A stretch of DNA of 64,000 nt from an uncultured Porphyromonadaceae bacterium (GCA_900550395.1 URSD01000005.1:1-64000), one strand, 5' to 3'. Shown: positions 34,440 to 42,906, counted from the stretch's first letter. Translations and numbers: made by a program. Notes: generated by a model from the letters alone, not told the origin.

Positions 34440-34964
34440 TTGAGTAAAACCATTGTCAACAGTCTGATGCTCCTGCTGGTGCTGATTCTCGCCCAGACCG
34501 TGATATTCAACAATCTGGCTCTGTACGGCGTGGCGCTCCCGCTGGTGTTTATCTATGTGCTTGTGTCTCTGCCGGTAACTCTCGGTACCAACTGGGCCAT
34601 GACTATCGGTTTCCTTTCGGGACTCGCCGTGGACATATTTTCCGATACTCCCGGTCTCAACGCTCTGTCGTGTACGTTGCTGGCTTTCGTGCGCAAGCCT
34701 GTGCTGCATCTTTATCTTCCGCTTGACGACGAGATTGGTCCAGTTTCCCTCGGCTTGCGTTCGCTGGGTGCGGAGGTGTATCTGAAGTACATGTTCACTC
34801 TGGTGCTTCTGTACTGCACGCTTGTTTTCACCATCGAGGCCTTTGAACTCTTCAACCTGCGCCTTTGGCTGCTGCGCATAACATGCAGTACCGTCTATAC
34901 TTTCGTGTTCATCTACGCTTTCGCAAGCCTGGCCGGACGCTCCCGCAATGAGAAAAAACTATAA
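34440..34964 (+). CDS. mreD: Rod shape-determining protein MreD
   Basis: 174 residues beginning at a TTG codon (MSKTIVNSLMLLLVLIL). Five to six hydrophobic helices with the MreD-typical FLSGLAVDIFSDTPGLNALSCTLLAFVR segment near residues 58-85. It is an inner-membrane partner of MreC. The gene follows mreC after 38 bp and overlaps mrdA by 17 bp. The non-ATG start matches the first methionine-like position after the gap; the next ATG would remove the first helix. Confidence 0.92.
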   Translation: MSKTIVNSLMLLLVLILAQTVIFNNLALYGVALPLVFIYVLVSLPVTLGTNWAMTIGFLSGLAVDIFSDTPGLNALSCTLLAFVRKPVLHLYLPLDDEIGPVSLGLRSLGAEVYLKYMFTLVLLYCTLVFTIEAFELFNLRLWLLRITCSTVYTFVFIYAFASLAGRSRNEKKL

Positions 34965-36807
34965 TCTCGAGAAACGCAAGTATGTGATCGGCGGTTTCAT
35001 CGTGCTGATTGCTGTCGTTTATCTTATACGGCTCTTTGACCTGCAGATAAACGATGCCCGCTATAAGGAACGAGCCGACAGCAATGCCTTTCTGAAAAAG
35101 ACGGTGTATCCGTCGCGTGGCCTCATGTACGACCGTAACGGCGAGCTGGTCGTATTCAATCAGCCGGCCTACGATGTGATGCTGATTCCGCGCGATGTGC
35201 AGCCTTTCGACACTGCCGATTTCTGCGCGACACTTAACATTACGCCGGACGCGTTGCGCAAGCGTTTTGCCGATATGCGCGACAAACGGCTTAATCCGGG
35301 ATATTCCTCGTATACTCCTCAGAAACTTATCACGCAGTTGTCATCGCAGGATTACGGACGCCTTCAGGAAAAACTGTATCGTTTCCCGGGCTTCTTTATT
35401 CAGAAACGAATTTTGAGGCAGTACAATTATGCAACGGCGGCCAATGTGCTCGGCAACATCCGCGAGGTCAATGCCGACGATGTAGAGCGCGACGAGTACT
35501 ATGCCGCTGGCGACTATACCGGCGACCTCGGCGTGGAAAAGAGCTACGAGCCGTATTTGCGCGGTCACAAGGGTGTGGAAATACTTATAAGGGATGCGCG
35601 CGGACGCATTCAGGGCCGCTACGATGGCGGCGCGCATGATGTGGCTCCGGTCAGCGGCCGCGACCTGCGTCTGAGCCTTGACGTCAAGCTCCAGCAGTAT
35701 GCCGAATCGCTTATGGTAGGCAAGCGCGGCGCAGTAGTGGCCATCGAGCCTGCCACCGGCGAAATCCTCTGCCTGGTGTCGTCGCCGACTTACGACCCGC
35801 GTCTGCTCGTAGGACGCCAGCGTGGAGAGAATTACCGACGCCTTGTCAACGATGAAACATGGCCTCTCTTCGACCGGGCTCTGATGGGAGCCTATCCTCC
35901 GGGCTCCACTTTCAAGCCCACTCAGGGACTGATTTTCCTTCAGGAGGGCATAATCGACCTGCACACTACATATCCGTGCTATCACGGTTACATTAGCGGC
36001 GGATTGCGTGTGGGCTGTCACGGACATGCCTCGCCGCTGCCACTGAAGCCTGCGCTGCAGACCAGTTGCAATGCCTTCTTCTGCTGGGGATTCAAGGCAA
36101 TGATTGACCGCCGCAGCAAGTACGGTTCGTCGGCCAACGCCTTTGAGGTGTGGAAAAAGCACCTTGTAAGCATGGGTTACGGATACCGTCTCGGTGTAGA
36201 TCTTCCGAGCGAGAGCCGCGGTTTTCTGCCAAATGCAAAATTCTATGACAAATTCTATTCAGAGGGTCATTGGAGTGCCAACACTATTATATCCGTTTCC
36301 ATAGGACAAGGTGAGATTCTCGCCACACCTCTGCAGATTGCCAACCTTTCGGCCACCATAGCCAACCGCGGCTGGTTTGTCACGCCGCATGTCGTAAAAG
36401 AGATACAAGACACGGTCATGCCCCCCGCATTGCTGGAGAAACGCTATCCCACGGTCGATGCCCACTGGTACGGCGATGTGGCCGAAGGAATGCGTATGGC
36501 TGTACTTGGCGGTACCTGCCGCCGTGCTGCAATCCCCGGCATACCTACCGCCGGCAAAACCGGTACGGCGCAAAACCCTCATGGCAAGGACCATTCGGCG
36601 TTTATGGGTTTCGCTCCTTATGAGGAGCCGCGCATAGCCGTCGCCGCTTATATCGAGAACGGCGGCTGGGGTGCAACCTACGGTGTGCCTATCGGTAGCC
36701 TCGTCATGGAGAAGTACCTCACCGGCACCATCGCTCCCGAGCGCAAGGCCATGGAGGAACAGATGCTGAAATCAACATTGTATTATGCCCCTTCAGGAAA
36801 GAAATAA
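34948..36807 (+). CDS. mrdA: Penicillin-binding protein 2 (elongation transpeptidase)
   Basis: 619 residues, a class B PBP. One membrane helix (about 12-30), a PBP dimer/pedestal domain (about 50-225), and the transpeptidase domain with STFK (catalytic Ser320), SCN (373-375) and KTG (537-539). It cross-links peptidoglycan during lateral growth together with RodA, whose gene overlaps the mrdA end by 23 bp. The start within the mreD 3' end is supported by the juxtaposed RKNYNLEKRKY membrane-proximal segment. Confidence 0.96.
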   Translation: MRKNYNLEKRKYVIGGFIVLIAVVYLIRLFDLQINDARYKERADSNAFLKKTVYPSRGLMYDRNGELVVFNQPAYDVMLIPRDVQPFDTADFCATLNITPDALRKRFADMRDKRLNPGYSSYTPQKLITQLSSQDYGRLQEKLYRFPGFFIQKRILRQYNYATAANVLGNIREVNADDVERDEYYAAGDYTGDLGVEKSYEPYLRGHKGVEILIRDARGRIQGRYDGGAHDVAPVSGRDLRLSLDVKLQQYAESLMVGKRGAVVAIEPATGEILCLVSSPTYDPRLLVGRQRGENYRRLVNDETWPLFDRALMGAYPPGSTFKPTQGLIFLQEGIIDLHTTYPCYHGYISGGLRVGCHGHASPLPLKPALQTSCNAFFCWGFKAMIDRRSKYGSSANAFEVWKKHLVSMGYGYRLGVDLPSESRGFLPNAKFYDKFYSEGHWSANTIISVSIGQGEILATPLQIANLSATIANRGWFVTPHVVKEIQDTVMPPALLEKRYPTVDAHWYGDVAEGMRMAVLGGTCRRAAIPGIPTAGKTGTAQNPHGKDHSAFMGFAPYEEPRIAVAAYIENGGWGATYGVPIGSLVMEKYLTGTIAPERKAMEEQMLKSTLYYAPSGKK

Positions 36808-38251
36808 TTTTGCAATCACGCTGCGCAACCTCGACTGGTTTACTGTAGTCGTGTACCTGCTTATGGTGCTTGCGGGTGCTGTAAGCATATATGCGGCCAG
36901 TTACGATTTCGACGAGGCAAGTATCCTGAGTTTTGATGAGTTTTCCGGCAAGCAACTGCGATGGATCGGTCTCTCGCTGGGACTTGCGTTCGTGCTTCTG
37001 CTGGTCGATTCGCGCATGTATGAGACCTATGCGTTCCCCATATATGCCCTGCTGATGGTGCTTCTGCTTGTGACGCCATTTATTGCTCCGGACATCAAGG
37101 GCTCCCACTCGTGGATAGTATTGGGTCCCGTGAGTCTGCAACCCGCCGAGTTTGCCAAGTTTGCTACGGCGCTGGCTCTGGCGAAGCTTTTCAGTGGCTA
37201 CCATTTTGTGCTCAATGCGAGCCCGTATAACTATGTGCGCGCCGTTTCCATAATACTGCTGCCGGTGATACTGATTCTGCTGCAGAACGAGACCGGTTCG
37301 GCGCTCACGTTCATGGCTCTTTTTCTGGTGCTGTATCGTGAGGGCATGAGTGGACTTATTCTTTTCGCTGCATTTCTGTCGGTGCTGATATTCGTGCTGG
37401 TGGTTAAGTTTGCCGAGAGCACTGTGCTTGGTATCCCCGGCGGAGAGTTCGCCGTACTGGTGATTGTGGAGATAATAGTCGCTGTGATGGCCGTAGTCTA
37501 TAGCAAGCGTTTTGAGATCGCCCGCAATCTGGTGTTGTGGTTCGGAGGCACAGGTGTTGCGATATGGCTTATCGCGGGCGTGTTCGGCGTGGAATTGCCG
37601 GGTATGGCTGTGATGCTGTCGGTTATCGGCGTTGCTGCGGTGTATGTGGCGGTTGAGTCGGTTCGTTCGCGTGCGCGTCGCCTGCTTACGGCTTCTGCCG
37701 CCGCACTTTTCAGCATTGTGTTTATGTTCAGCGTCAATGCCGCGTTCAGTCATCTTCAGCCCCACCAGCAGATGCGCATAAAGGTCGTCCTCGGCATAGA
37801 GCAGGATCTGCGCGGAGCCGGCTACAATGTGAATCAGAGCAAAATAGCGATAGGGTCGGGCGGCGTCACCGGCAAAGGCTTCCTTAACGGCACGCAGACA
37901 AAGCTGAAATATGTGCCCGAACAGCATACCGACTTTATCTTCTGCACCATAGGCGAGGAACAGGGCTTTGTCGGCTCGTTGCTTGTGACGGTCTTGTTTC
38001 TTGCGTTGATACTGCGCACCATCACTATCGCCGAGCGTCAGCCGGGAGTATTCTCACGCGTGTATGCCTACTGCGTGGCCTCCTATTTCATCTTCCATTT
38101 CTGCATCAACATCGGCATGGTTATAGGCTTGTGCCCGGTCATAGGCATACCTTTGCCGTTTTTCAGCTATGGCGGCTCCTCGCTGTGGGGCTTCACCATT
38201 CTGCTGTTCATTATGCTGCGCCTCGACGCCGGCCGACGCGGCCATCGCTGA
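36785..38251 (+). CDS. rodA: Peptidoglycan glycosyltransferase RodA (SEDS family)
   Basis: 488 residues with about ten to twelve membrane helices. SEDS hallmarks: GSHSWIVLGPVSLQPAEFAK (about 115), LLQNETGSALTFM (about 165, carrying the catalytic-type Glu/Asp region) and PLPFFSYGGSSLW near the C-terminus. It is longer than E. coli RodA (370) owing to additional helices in the middle (about 195-300), common in Bacteroidetes. It polymerises glycan strands with PBP2. Last gene of the mre operon, converging on the 38260 gene with 8 bp between stops. Confidence 0.95.
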   Translation: MPLQERNNFAITLRNLDWFTVVVYLLMVLAGAVSIYAASYDFDEASILSFDEFSGKQLRWIGLSLGLAFVLLLVDSRMYETYAFPIYALLMVLLLVTPFIAPDIKGSHSWIVLGPVSLQPAEFAKFATALALAKLFSGYHFVLNASPYNYVRAVSIILLPVILILLQNETGSALTFMALFLVLYREGMSGLILFAAFLSVLIFVLVVKFAESTVLGIPGGEFAVLVIVEIIVAVMAVVYSKRFEIARNLVLWFGGTGVAIWLIAGVFGVELPGMAVMLSVIGVAAVYVAVESVRSRARRLLTASAAALFSIVFMFSVNAAFSHLQPHQQMRIKVVLGIEQDLRGAGYNVNQSKIAIGSGGVTGKGFLNGTQTKLKYVPEQHTDFIFCTIGEEQGFVGSLLVTVLFLALILRTITIAERQPGVFSRVYAYCVASYFIFHFCINIGMVIGLCPVIGIPLPFFSYGGSSLWGFTILLFIMLRLDAGRRGHR

Positions 38252-38259
38252 GCGTAGCA

Positions 38260-38841
38260 TCATTCCTCCGCGCCCATGTCGGCGAGGATTTTGCGCGCCA
38301 TGCGGCGGTTGCGGTTGTAGATAGTCAGTCCTATTGCTAATCCTATTGCAAGACCGACGATGGTGCCGACGAGCAGAATGCTGTCGTCGAGGCTTGCGAA
38401 GTGCGCGAACAGCGGCACCAGAACTACGGCGGCGAGTATCATACCGGCGCAGCGCAGCCGAGCCTGCCACAGGAGCACTTTGTGCACATGCCGCAGCGCC
38501 TCGTTTGTGGGCAGTGAAATGTAGTCGCAGCCGTCAATGAAGAAGGAAAAAGCTAAATTCATCACGCCCATTGCAGCGCCTATGATGGCATAAAGGATAC
38601 AGATCCATTGCGGCGCTATTGCCTGCTCTGTCATCAGCATCGCCAGCATCGGCAGCAGAAAAACGGACAGGATGCCCGTAGCGCGGTAGCGTACGGCCAG
38701 ACGGTGGCGCCTGTTGCCGGCGCGTTCGGCTGCCAGTTTGCGCGACAGTTCGCGGTTGGTTTCGTCGAGCCGCTTATTGTCGAGTTTCATTGCCTGCCAT
38801 TGGCTGCGTATGTCTTCGAATTCTTTGTCCTGCTGGTTCAT
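38260..38841 (-). CDS. Four-helix membrane protein next to an ECF sigma factor
   Basis: 193 residues. A polar, charged coiled-coil-like N-terminus (1-50, DIRSQWQAMKLDNKRLDETNRELSRKL in pieces) precedes four hydrophobic helices (about 53-72, 78-102, 128-147 and 152-172). It starts 3 bp after the sigma gene's stop. The layout, with a cytosolic segment followed by membrane helices and cotranscription with an ECF sigma gene, suggests an anti-sigma-like regulator, but no zinc-binding anti-sigma motif is present. I cannot assign it to a family. Confidence 0.6.
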   Translation of the reverse strand: MNQQDKEFEDIRSQWQAMKLDNKRLDETNRELSRKLAAERAGNRRHRLAVRYRATGILSVFLLPMLAMLMTEQAIAPQWICILYAIIGAAMGVMNLAFSFFIDGCDYISLPTNEALRHVHKVLLWQARLRCAGMILAAVVLVPLFAHFASLDDSILLVGTIVGLAIGLAIGLTIYNRNRRMARKILADMGAEE

Positions 38842-38844
38842 ATC

Positions 38845-39342
38845 CTAATCCTTTTCGGCGCGTTGTGCGAGTTTTTCTTTGATTCTGTGCAGACGTGTGG
38901 CTACGTTTGCCACGCTGAGACCCGTTACTGCCGCAATCTCGGCGTACGACTTGTCGTCGAGCCACATAGTCACTATGGCCTTTTCCATGGGCTGCAGCGT
39001 GCTTATCATGCGGTGCAGCTGACGGTAGCGGTCCATTCGGCTGTCGGTTTCGTTGTCGGCGAGCGCTATGGCGTTCTCTATTGGCGTGTTGAGGCTCTGA
39101 TTGCGGTTGCGACGTAGCCATGTGATGCATGTGTTGATGGCTGTGCGGTATATCCACGTGGATATTTTTGCCTCTCCGCGGAATTTGTCGAGTCCGGTCC
39201 ATATGTTAGCGGCGACTTCCTGATACAGGTCGTCCACCCCGGCTGTTGGTGAGGAATACACGTAGCACACCTTGACTATCAGGTCCTTGTATTCGTCCAA
39301 TAGCTGCAGAAACTGTTGCTGGCGTGCGCTTGTATCTCTCAT
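38845..39342 (-). CDS. ECF-type RNA polymerase sigma factor
   Basis: 165 residues from the ATG at 39342 (MRDTSARQQQFLQLL); a longer reading from 39372 is possible but adds ten unlike residues. Region 2 includes DLYQEVAANIWTGLDKFRGEAKISTWIYRTAINTCITWLRR; region 4 is the helix-turn-helix LQPMEKAIVTMWLDDKSYAEIAAVTGLSVANVATRLHRIKEKL. It would direct RNA polymerase to a specific set of promoters. The downstream membrane protein is the probable signal input. Confidence 0.92.
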   Translation of the reverse strand: MRDTSARQQQFLQLLDEYKDLIVKVCYVYSSPTAGVDDLYQEVAANIWTGLDKFRGEAKISTWIYRTAINTCITWLRRNRNQSLNTPIENAIALADNETDSRMDRYRQLHRMISTLQPMEKAIVTMWLDDKSYAEIAAVTGLSVANVATRLHRIKEKLAQRAEKD

Positions 39343-39416
39343 AACACTATATAAGACGCAGGCATGATGCAAAAATTACACCATGGGGCAAAAAAATGTA
39401 ATCTAACGGTTATGCG

Positions 39417-39451
39417 AAAAGGCACAAGGCCGGAATCGGCCTTATGCCTTT
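39417..39451 (-). terminator. Terminator after the small lipoprotein gene
   Basis: A 14-bp stem with one mismatch (AAGGCACAAGGCCG and CGGCCTTATGCCTT) has a 4-nt-class loop. It is followed on the minus strand by a TTTT run. It lies 19 bp after the stop of the 39470 gene. Confidence 0.75.
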
Positions 39452-39469
39452 CTAAAGAAGCAATGGAGT

Positions 39470-40081
39470 TTAGAGTGTCGGTGCGGGAGCGCGATGGAAT
39501 GTCAGGTCGCGCTTGCTGAGCTCACACGAAAGGATGTCATTGGATACCTTTACATCGTCGAGTTTGGAGTATTCAAAGAACTGCTTGGCGGCGATGCTGC
39601 GCATCGACGTGAGCCAGCGTTCAGCGGTGACGGTGCTGAGCGAGTCAATCATCGGCTGCTGGGCGCCTGTGAGCAGATTGCGGGAGAAGGTGACGCCGTC
39701 GGGGTCGACGTTTATCTGGAGGCTGTTATTATCGAGGAACAGAAGAATGTCGTCATCTTCGCCGTCCTCGTAGCTCCATCGGCCGCTGATGGTTGCTGTG
39801 CCGGTTACGCTTACTTCGTAAGGCTCGGCGAATCCGACTGTCGCGCCGGAATCCACAGGCTGCGTGGCGTCAATAACCATTGTGACTGTCACCGGTCCCG
39901 ACTGGGCGCCCTTGGGAGCGTCGAAATTGATGCTGAGCACGCTGAATGCGTCAGCGGCATACTGCATGTTGTCTATGTGTACAGGGGTGGCGGTCCACGT
40001 GCCGTTTATATCGTTGCGCTTTGCGCATGATGCGATGGCGAAGATAAGGATGGCTACGCTTATTATAGCTTTTGTTTTCAT
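39470..40081 (-). CDS. Hypothetical lipoprotein
   Basis: 203 residues with a lipoprotein signal peptide (MKTKAIISVAILIFAIASC, Cys19). The mature part is beta-rich with WTATPVHIDNMQYAADAFSVLSINF and GRWSYEDGEDDDILLFLDNN segments, a layout seen in lipocalin-like domains of small Bacteroidetes lipoproteins. I do not recognise a specific family. An imperfect 26-bp inverted repeat lies directly upstream of its start (40081-40106). It has its own terminator downstream. Confidence 0.7.
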   Translation of the reverse strand: MKTKAIISVAILIFAIASCAKRNDINGTWTATPVHIDNMQYAADAFSVLSINFDAPKGAQSGPVTVTMVIDATQPVDSGATVGFAEPYEVSVTGTATISGRWSYEDGEDDDILLFLDNNSLQINVDPDGVTFSRNLLTGAQQPMIDSLSTVTAERWLTSMRSIAAKQFFEYSKLDDVKVSNDILSCELSKRDLTFHRAPAPTL

Positions 40082-40106
40082 TACTAAATTATTTTTAACT
40101 TAGTAA
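40081..40106. repeat. Imperfect 26-bp inverted repeat at a lipoprotein start
   Basis: Arms TTACTAA (40081-40087) and TTAGTAA (40100-40106) flank TTA/TAA inner matches. The repeat touches the start codon of the 39470 gene and could be an operator or an RNA hairpin over the ribosome-binding site. Confidence 0.4.
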
Positions 40107-40133
40107 CAAACAAAAGGCACTATTGTTCATCGA

Positions 40134-40850
40134 TTACGCTTCGGGTAGCGCCGAGGCTATGGCTTCGCGCGACTTGGCAATAAGCGGCTGGAGGTCGTGG
40201 CCGGCTTCGCCTGCCTCAATGGGACGGTGTATTGTGAGCGTGATGCGTCCGGGGCGAGGCAGCCATGCGGTACGCGGCATCACGCGGTAGGCGCCGTCGA
40301 TGGTGACCGGTACCACCGGCAGACCGAATTCCACGGCCAGCGTGTAGGCTCCGCGCTTGAATGCATGCAGCTTGCCGTCGGGAGTGCGCGAGCCTTCCGG
40401 GAACACTACCACGCTGCGGCCTTCCGACAGCTGGCGCTCGGCGGTCTGCATGGTGCGCCGTATGGCCGATGGAGTGGAATTGTCGACGAATATCTGACCT
40501 GACACGGCGCAACTGAAGCCTACGAGTGGTATGCGCCGGAGGCTCTGTTTCATCATCCACCGGAAGTCGTGATGCAGATAGCCGTAGATGGAGAATATGT
40601 CGTAGGCACCCTGATGGTTGGCTACGAACACATAACTGGTTGATGCGTCTATGTTTGAACGTCCCCGTACGTCTACCTTCACCCCTGCCAGAATGCACCA
40701 CAGACGTCCCCATAGCGATGCAGGATAAAAACCCCACCACTTGCCGCCGCCGAGGGCGCATCCGACTACAGTTGCCGTCGCTGCCAGTATTGTAGCTACA
40801 AGCAACAGCGGCAGCATGATGAAAATCTGATATATACGATAGAGGAGCAT
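40134..40850 (-). CDS. plsC: 1-acyl-sn-glycerol-3-phosphate acyltransferase
   Basis: 238 residues. One or two N-terminal hydrophobic helices (about 8-32) and the acyltransferase motifs: block I NHQGAYD (His79, Asp84), block II around FRWMMKQSLRRIPLVG, block III VFPEGSRTPDG and block IV LPVVPVTIDGA. It transfers an acyl chain to lysophosphatidic acid, giving phosphatidic acid for membrane phospholipids. It lies 25 bp after the carboxylesterase-fold gene and may share its transcript. Confidence 0.92.
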   Translation of the reverse strand: MLLYRIYQIFIMLPLLLVATILAATATVVGCALGGGKWWGFYPASLWGRLWCILAGVKVDVRGRSNIDASTSYVFVANHQGAYDIFSIYGYLHHDFRWMMKQSLRRIPLVGFSCAVSGQIFVDNSTPSAIRRTMQTAERQLSEGRSVVVFPEGSRTPDGKLHAFKRGAYTLAVEFGLPVVPVTIDGAYRVMPRTAWLPRPGRITLTIHRPIEAGEAGHDLQPLIAKSREAIASALPEA

Positions 40851-40875
40851 ACTTTATAAACAGATAAACAGCCTT

Positions 40876-42519
40876 TTAGTCAAGTTGGATGTCTTTAACC
40901 AGTTCCGGCTGCAAAATGCGCATCAGGCGCAGGTCGGGGTAGGACTCAAGCCGCACATCGCGGTCGAATATCATGGTGTGTCCCTGATGGTAATTTATTC
41001 GGCGCCAAAACGGTGTTATGCTGTTGTTAGGATTGCCTGAACGTGCGAATGACGCCCAGCAGCGGCTCATGATTCTTGCAAGACGATTGGCTTCCGTGCC
41101 GCCGACACGGGCGAACTCTGCGTTTTCCGGATTGTTGAATACGAATGGCATCTCGGAATTGCGGAAACTCATCATATGGCCGTTGTGCAGCGGTGTCACC
41201 CAGCAGAAAAGATACATGTAGATAGGGGCGTCTCCTCGTTTGAGAAGCAGATCGGCCATGCGCAGAACGTGGCTGCGCACTATCGTGTCCATCATGAGCA
41301 CCTCGCATAGGGGACGGTCGGGATAGCACATGGCGAATGCCAGCTTTACGTCGTCTTTTTTGATGCCGAATTTTTTTCCCAATTCGGCATCAAGTTCTTC
41401 GTCCGACAGCATATGCACGTCGGGCATCGCCTCGCTGTCGTTGCCTGTAAGGTGATATTGTGTCGCTCCTTCTGAAAATGTAGATCCTATAATGAGAGGA
41501 ATTGATGCGTCAACGTTGGCGCTGGTGTCCGTGAAAACCGGTTTAGGCAGCATAATCCCGTCTACTACAGGCGCGAAGCGTATGCGCGACGCAATGTCGG
41601 TCTTGAATTCACGATTCAGGCCGTCTATCGCGCGGTTTGAAGCGGCAAGAATACTGTCGTAAGGCAGAACTGCCAGCTCTTCAGCCGAATTCACGCCGGC
41701 GTTTTTAATAGTATTGGCTGCAACTCGCCGCGACATTTCGGCTGTCTGAGTCATGCCCTCAAGTGTGCCGCTTTGTATGATCGCTTTGTGGAACAAGCCT
41801 TTGGCCGCCGGCATAGCCATCAGGGTCAATATTTTAACGCCGCCGCCACCGTGGCCGAAGAGGGTGATGTTGTCACGGTCACCTCCGAACGCGTTGATGT
41901 TGTCGTGAATCCAGTGCAGTGCTGCCACAATATCGGCCATGCCTGCATTTCCGCTGCCGTGATATTTATCTCCATAGGCTTCCAGGTTGAGAAACCCGAG
42001 GCAGTTCAGGCGGTGGTTGACGGTGACTACCACGACATTCTCGGTATTGGCAAGCTTATAGCCGTCGAAGCATAGATGGTGGTGCGAGCTGCCATAGTCG
42101 AAAGCACCGCCGTGCAGCCAGACCATTACCGGGCGTTTGTCGTTGTCTTTACGCAGTGGCGTCCAGATGTTGAGATTCTGGCAATTCTCGCCCATGAAGA
42201 GCGCTGTGTCGACGGGTATATAAGGATTGCTCTTTCTGGATGCGGCCTGAGGCGAAATGCATCCGAAGCGTGTGCAATCCATAACGGTGTCCCATCTTTC
42301 AGGCGCATGAGGGGGCATGAAACGCTCGGCTTGCGCGTATGGTACACCTTTGAATATAAGTACACTGTCCTGAACATAGCCGCGTATTTTGCCAAATTGT
42401 GTTTCCGCGATAGTGTAGCTCTTATCGTTGGAAGAACTGCATGCTGCGGCGGCTATGGCAAGCAGAAATATGCCGAACAGTCTGATGGGTTTTAGTAATG
42501 TCATCAAATATAGTCCCAT
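40876..42519 (-). CDS. Carboxylesterase-fold lipoprotein lacking catalytic Ser and His
   Basis: 547 residues (or 542 from the ATG at 42504) with a lipoprotein signal (AIAAAAC). The alpha/beta-hydrolase fold of the type-B carboxylesterases is complete: oxyanion strand WLHGGAF (about 134-140), NVVVVTVNHRLNCLGFL, and MAMPAAKGLFHKAIIQSG after the nucleophile elbow. The elbow, however, reads FGHGGGG, with Gly224 where the family has Ser (GxSxG). The catalytic His segment H-x-x-E-IPFVF reads R-N-S-E-MPFVF, with Arg453. The acid (Glu350 in SEGATQY) is kept. The protein therefore cannot work as a classical serine esterase and may bind a ligand or protein instead. Confidence 0.85.
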   Translation of the reverse strand: MGLYLMTLLKPIRLFGIFLLAIAAAACSSSNDKSYTIAETQFGKIRGYVQDSVLIFKGVPYAQAERFMPPHAPERWDTVMDCTRFGCISPQAASRKSNPYIPVDTALFMGENCQNLNIWTPLRKDNDKRPVMVWLHGGAFDYGSSHHHLCFDGYKLANTENVVVVTVNHRLNCLGFLNLEAYGDKYHGSGNAGMADIVAALHWIHDNINAFGGDRDNITLFGHGGGGVKILTLMAMPAAKGLFHKAIIQSGTLEGMTQTAEMSRRVAANTIKNAGVNSAEELAVLPYDSILAASNRAIDGLNREFKTDIASRIRFAPVVDGIMLPKPVFTDTSANVDASIPLIIGSTFSEGATQYHLTGNDSEAMPDVHMLSDEELDAELGKKFGIKKDDVKLAFAMCYPDRPLCEVLMMDTIVRSHVLRMADLLLKRGDAPIYMYLFCWVTPLHNGHMMSFRNSEMPFVFNNPENAEFARVGGTEANRLARIMSRCWASFARSGNPNNSITPFWRRINYHQGHTMIFDRDVRLESYPDLRLMRILQPELVKDIQLD

Positions 42520-42540
42520 GCCTTTGGGGCGATGGTATTA

Positions 42541-42548
42541 CAAAGATA
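42541..42548 (-). promoter_or_regulatory. -7 box of the carboxylesterase-fold gene
   Basis: TATCTTTG on the minus strand fits TAnnTTTG. A leader of about 18 nt to the ATG at 42519, or 33 nt to that at 42504, would follow. Confidence 0.55.
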
Positions 42549-42609
42549 GATAAAAAAAATGATTCAGCCATTTCTTTGACTGAATCATCACGCTATTGTC
42601 ATAGCTTTG

Positions 42610-42683
42610 TAGCGGGACCGAGAATTGAACTCGGGACCTCCGGGTTATGAATCCGACGCTCTAACCAACTGAGCTATCCCGCC
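42610..42683 (-). tRNA. tRNA-Met (CAT)
   Basis: A 74-nt cloverleaf on the minus strand. Acceptor stem GGCGGGA / TCCCGCT (first pair G-U), D-stem GCTC/GAGC, anticodon loop TTCATAA with anticodon CAT, T-stem CCGAG/CTCGG with loop TTCAATT, discriminator A. The 31-39 pair of the anticodon stem is A-C and 27-43 is a U-G wobble. CCA is not encoded. The D-loop and the absence of a C1-A72 mismatch indicate an elongator-type (or lysidine-modified) tRNA and not the initiator. It has a consensus promoter at 42695-42726. Confidence 0.93.
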
Positions 42684-42694
42684 GTTTGCGAGTG

Positions 42695-42726
42695 CAAAGT
42701 TACATCCTTTTTTTGAATTGGCCAAA
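42695..42726 (-). promoter_or_regulatory. Promoter of tRNA-Met
   Basis: On the minus strand TTTG (42723-42726) and TAACTTTG (42695-42702) are separated by 20 bp, a full Bacteroidetes consensus, placed 12 bp before the tRNA 5' end. Confidence 0.8.
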
Positions 42727-42801
42727 TTTTCTTCCAAGTTTTTTATAGCACGCCAGCGAATAGGCCGCGCGGATAGCTATACCGCAGGTATGCCGATAGG
42801 T

Positions 42802-42906
42802 TTACTTATCTTTTTTTGACTGATTCTTCTTGTAATAGTAACCGCCGATTATGCCGCCGATTATTCCTGCTGCGACCGGTAGATAAGACCACAAAGGTAA
42901 ATTCAT
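42802..42906 (-). CDS. 34-residue membrane miniprotein
   Basis: Starts MNLPLWSYLPVAAG and continues as a single hydrophobic helix with a Gly-zipper pattern (AGIIGGIIGGYYY), ending in a Lys-rich tail (KKNQSKKDK). The ATG at 42906 lies 29 bp after the dipeptide epimerase stop, on the same strand. The composition is what one expects for a real one-helix inner-membrane protein with the basic end in the cytosol, and not for random sequence. No family is recognised. It may be a small partner of the operon or an independent small protein. Confidence 0.6.
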   Translation of the reverse strand: MNLPLWSYLPVAAGIIGGIIGGYYYKKNQSKKDK

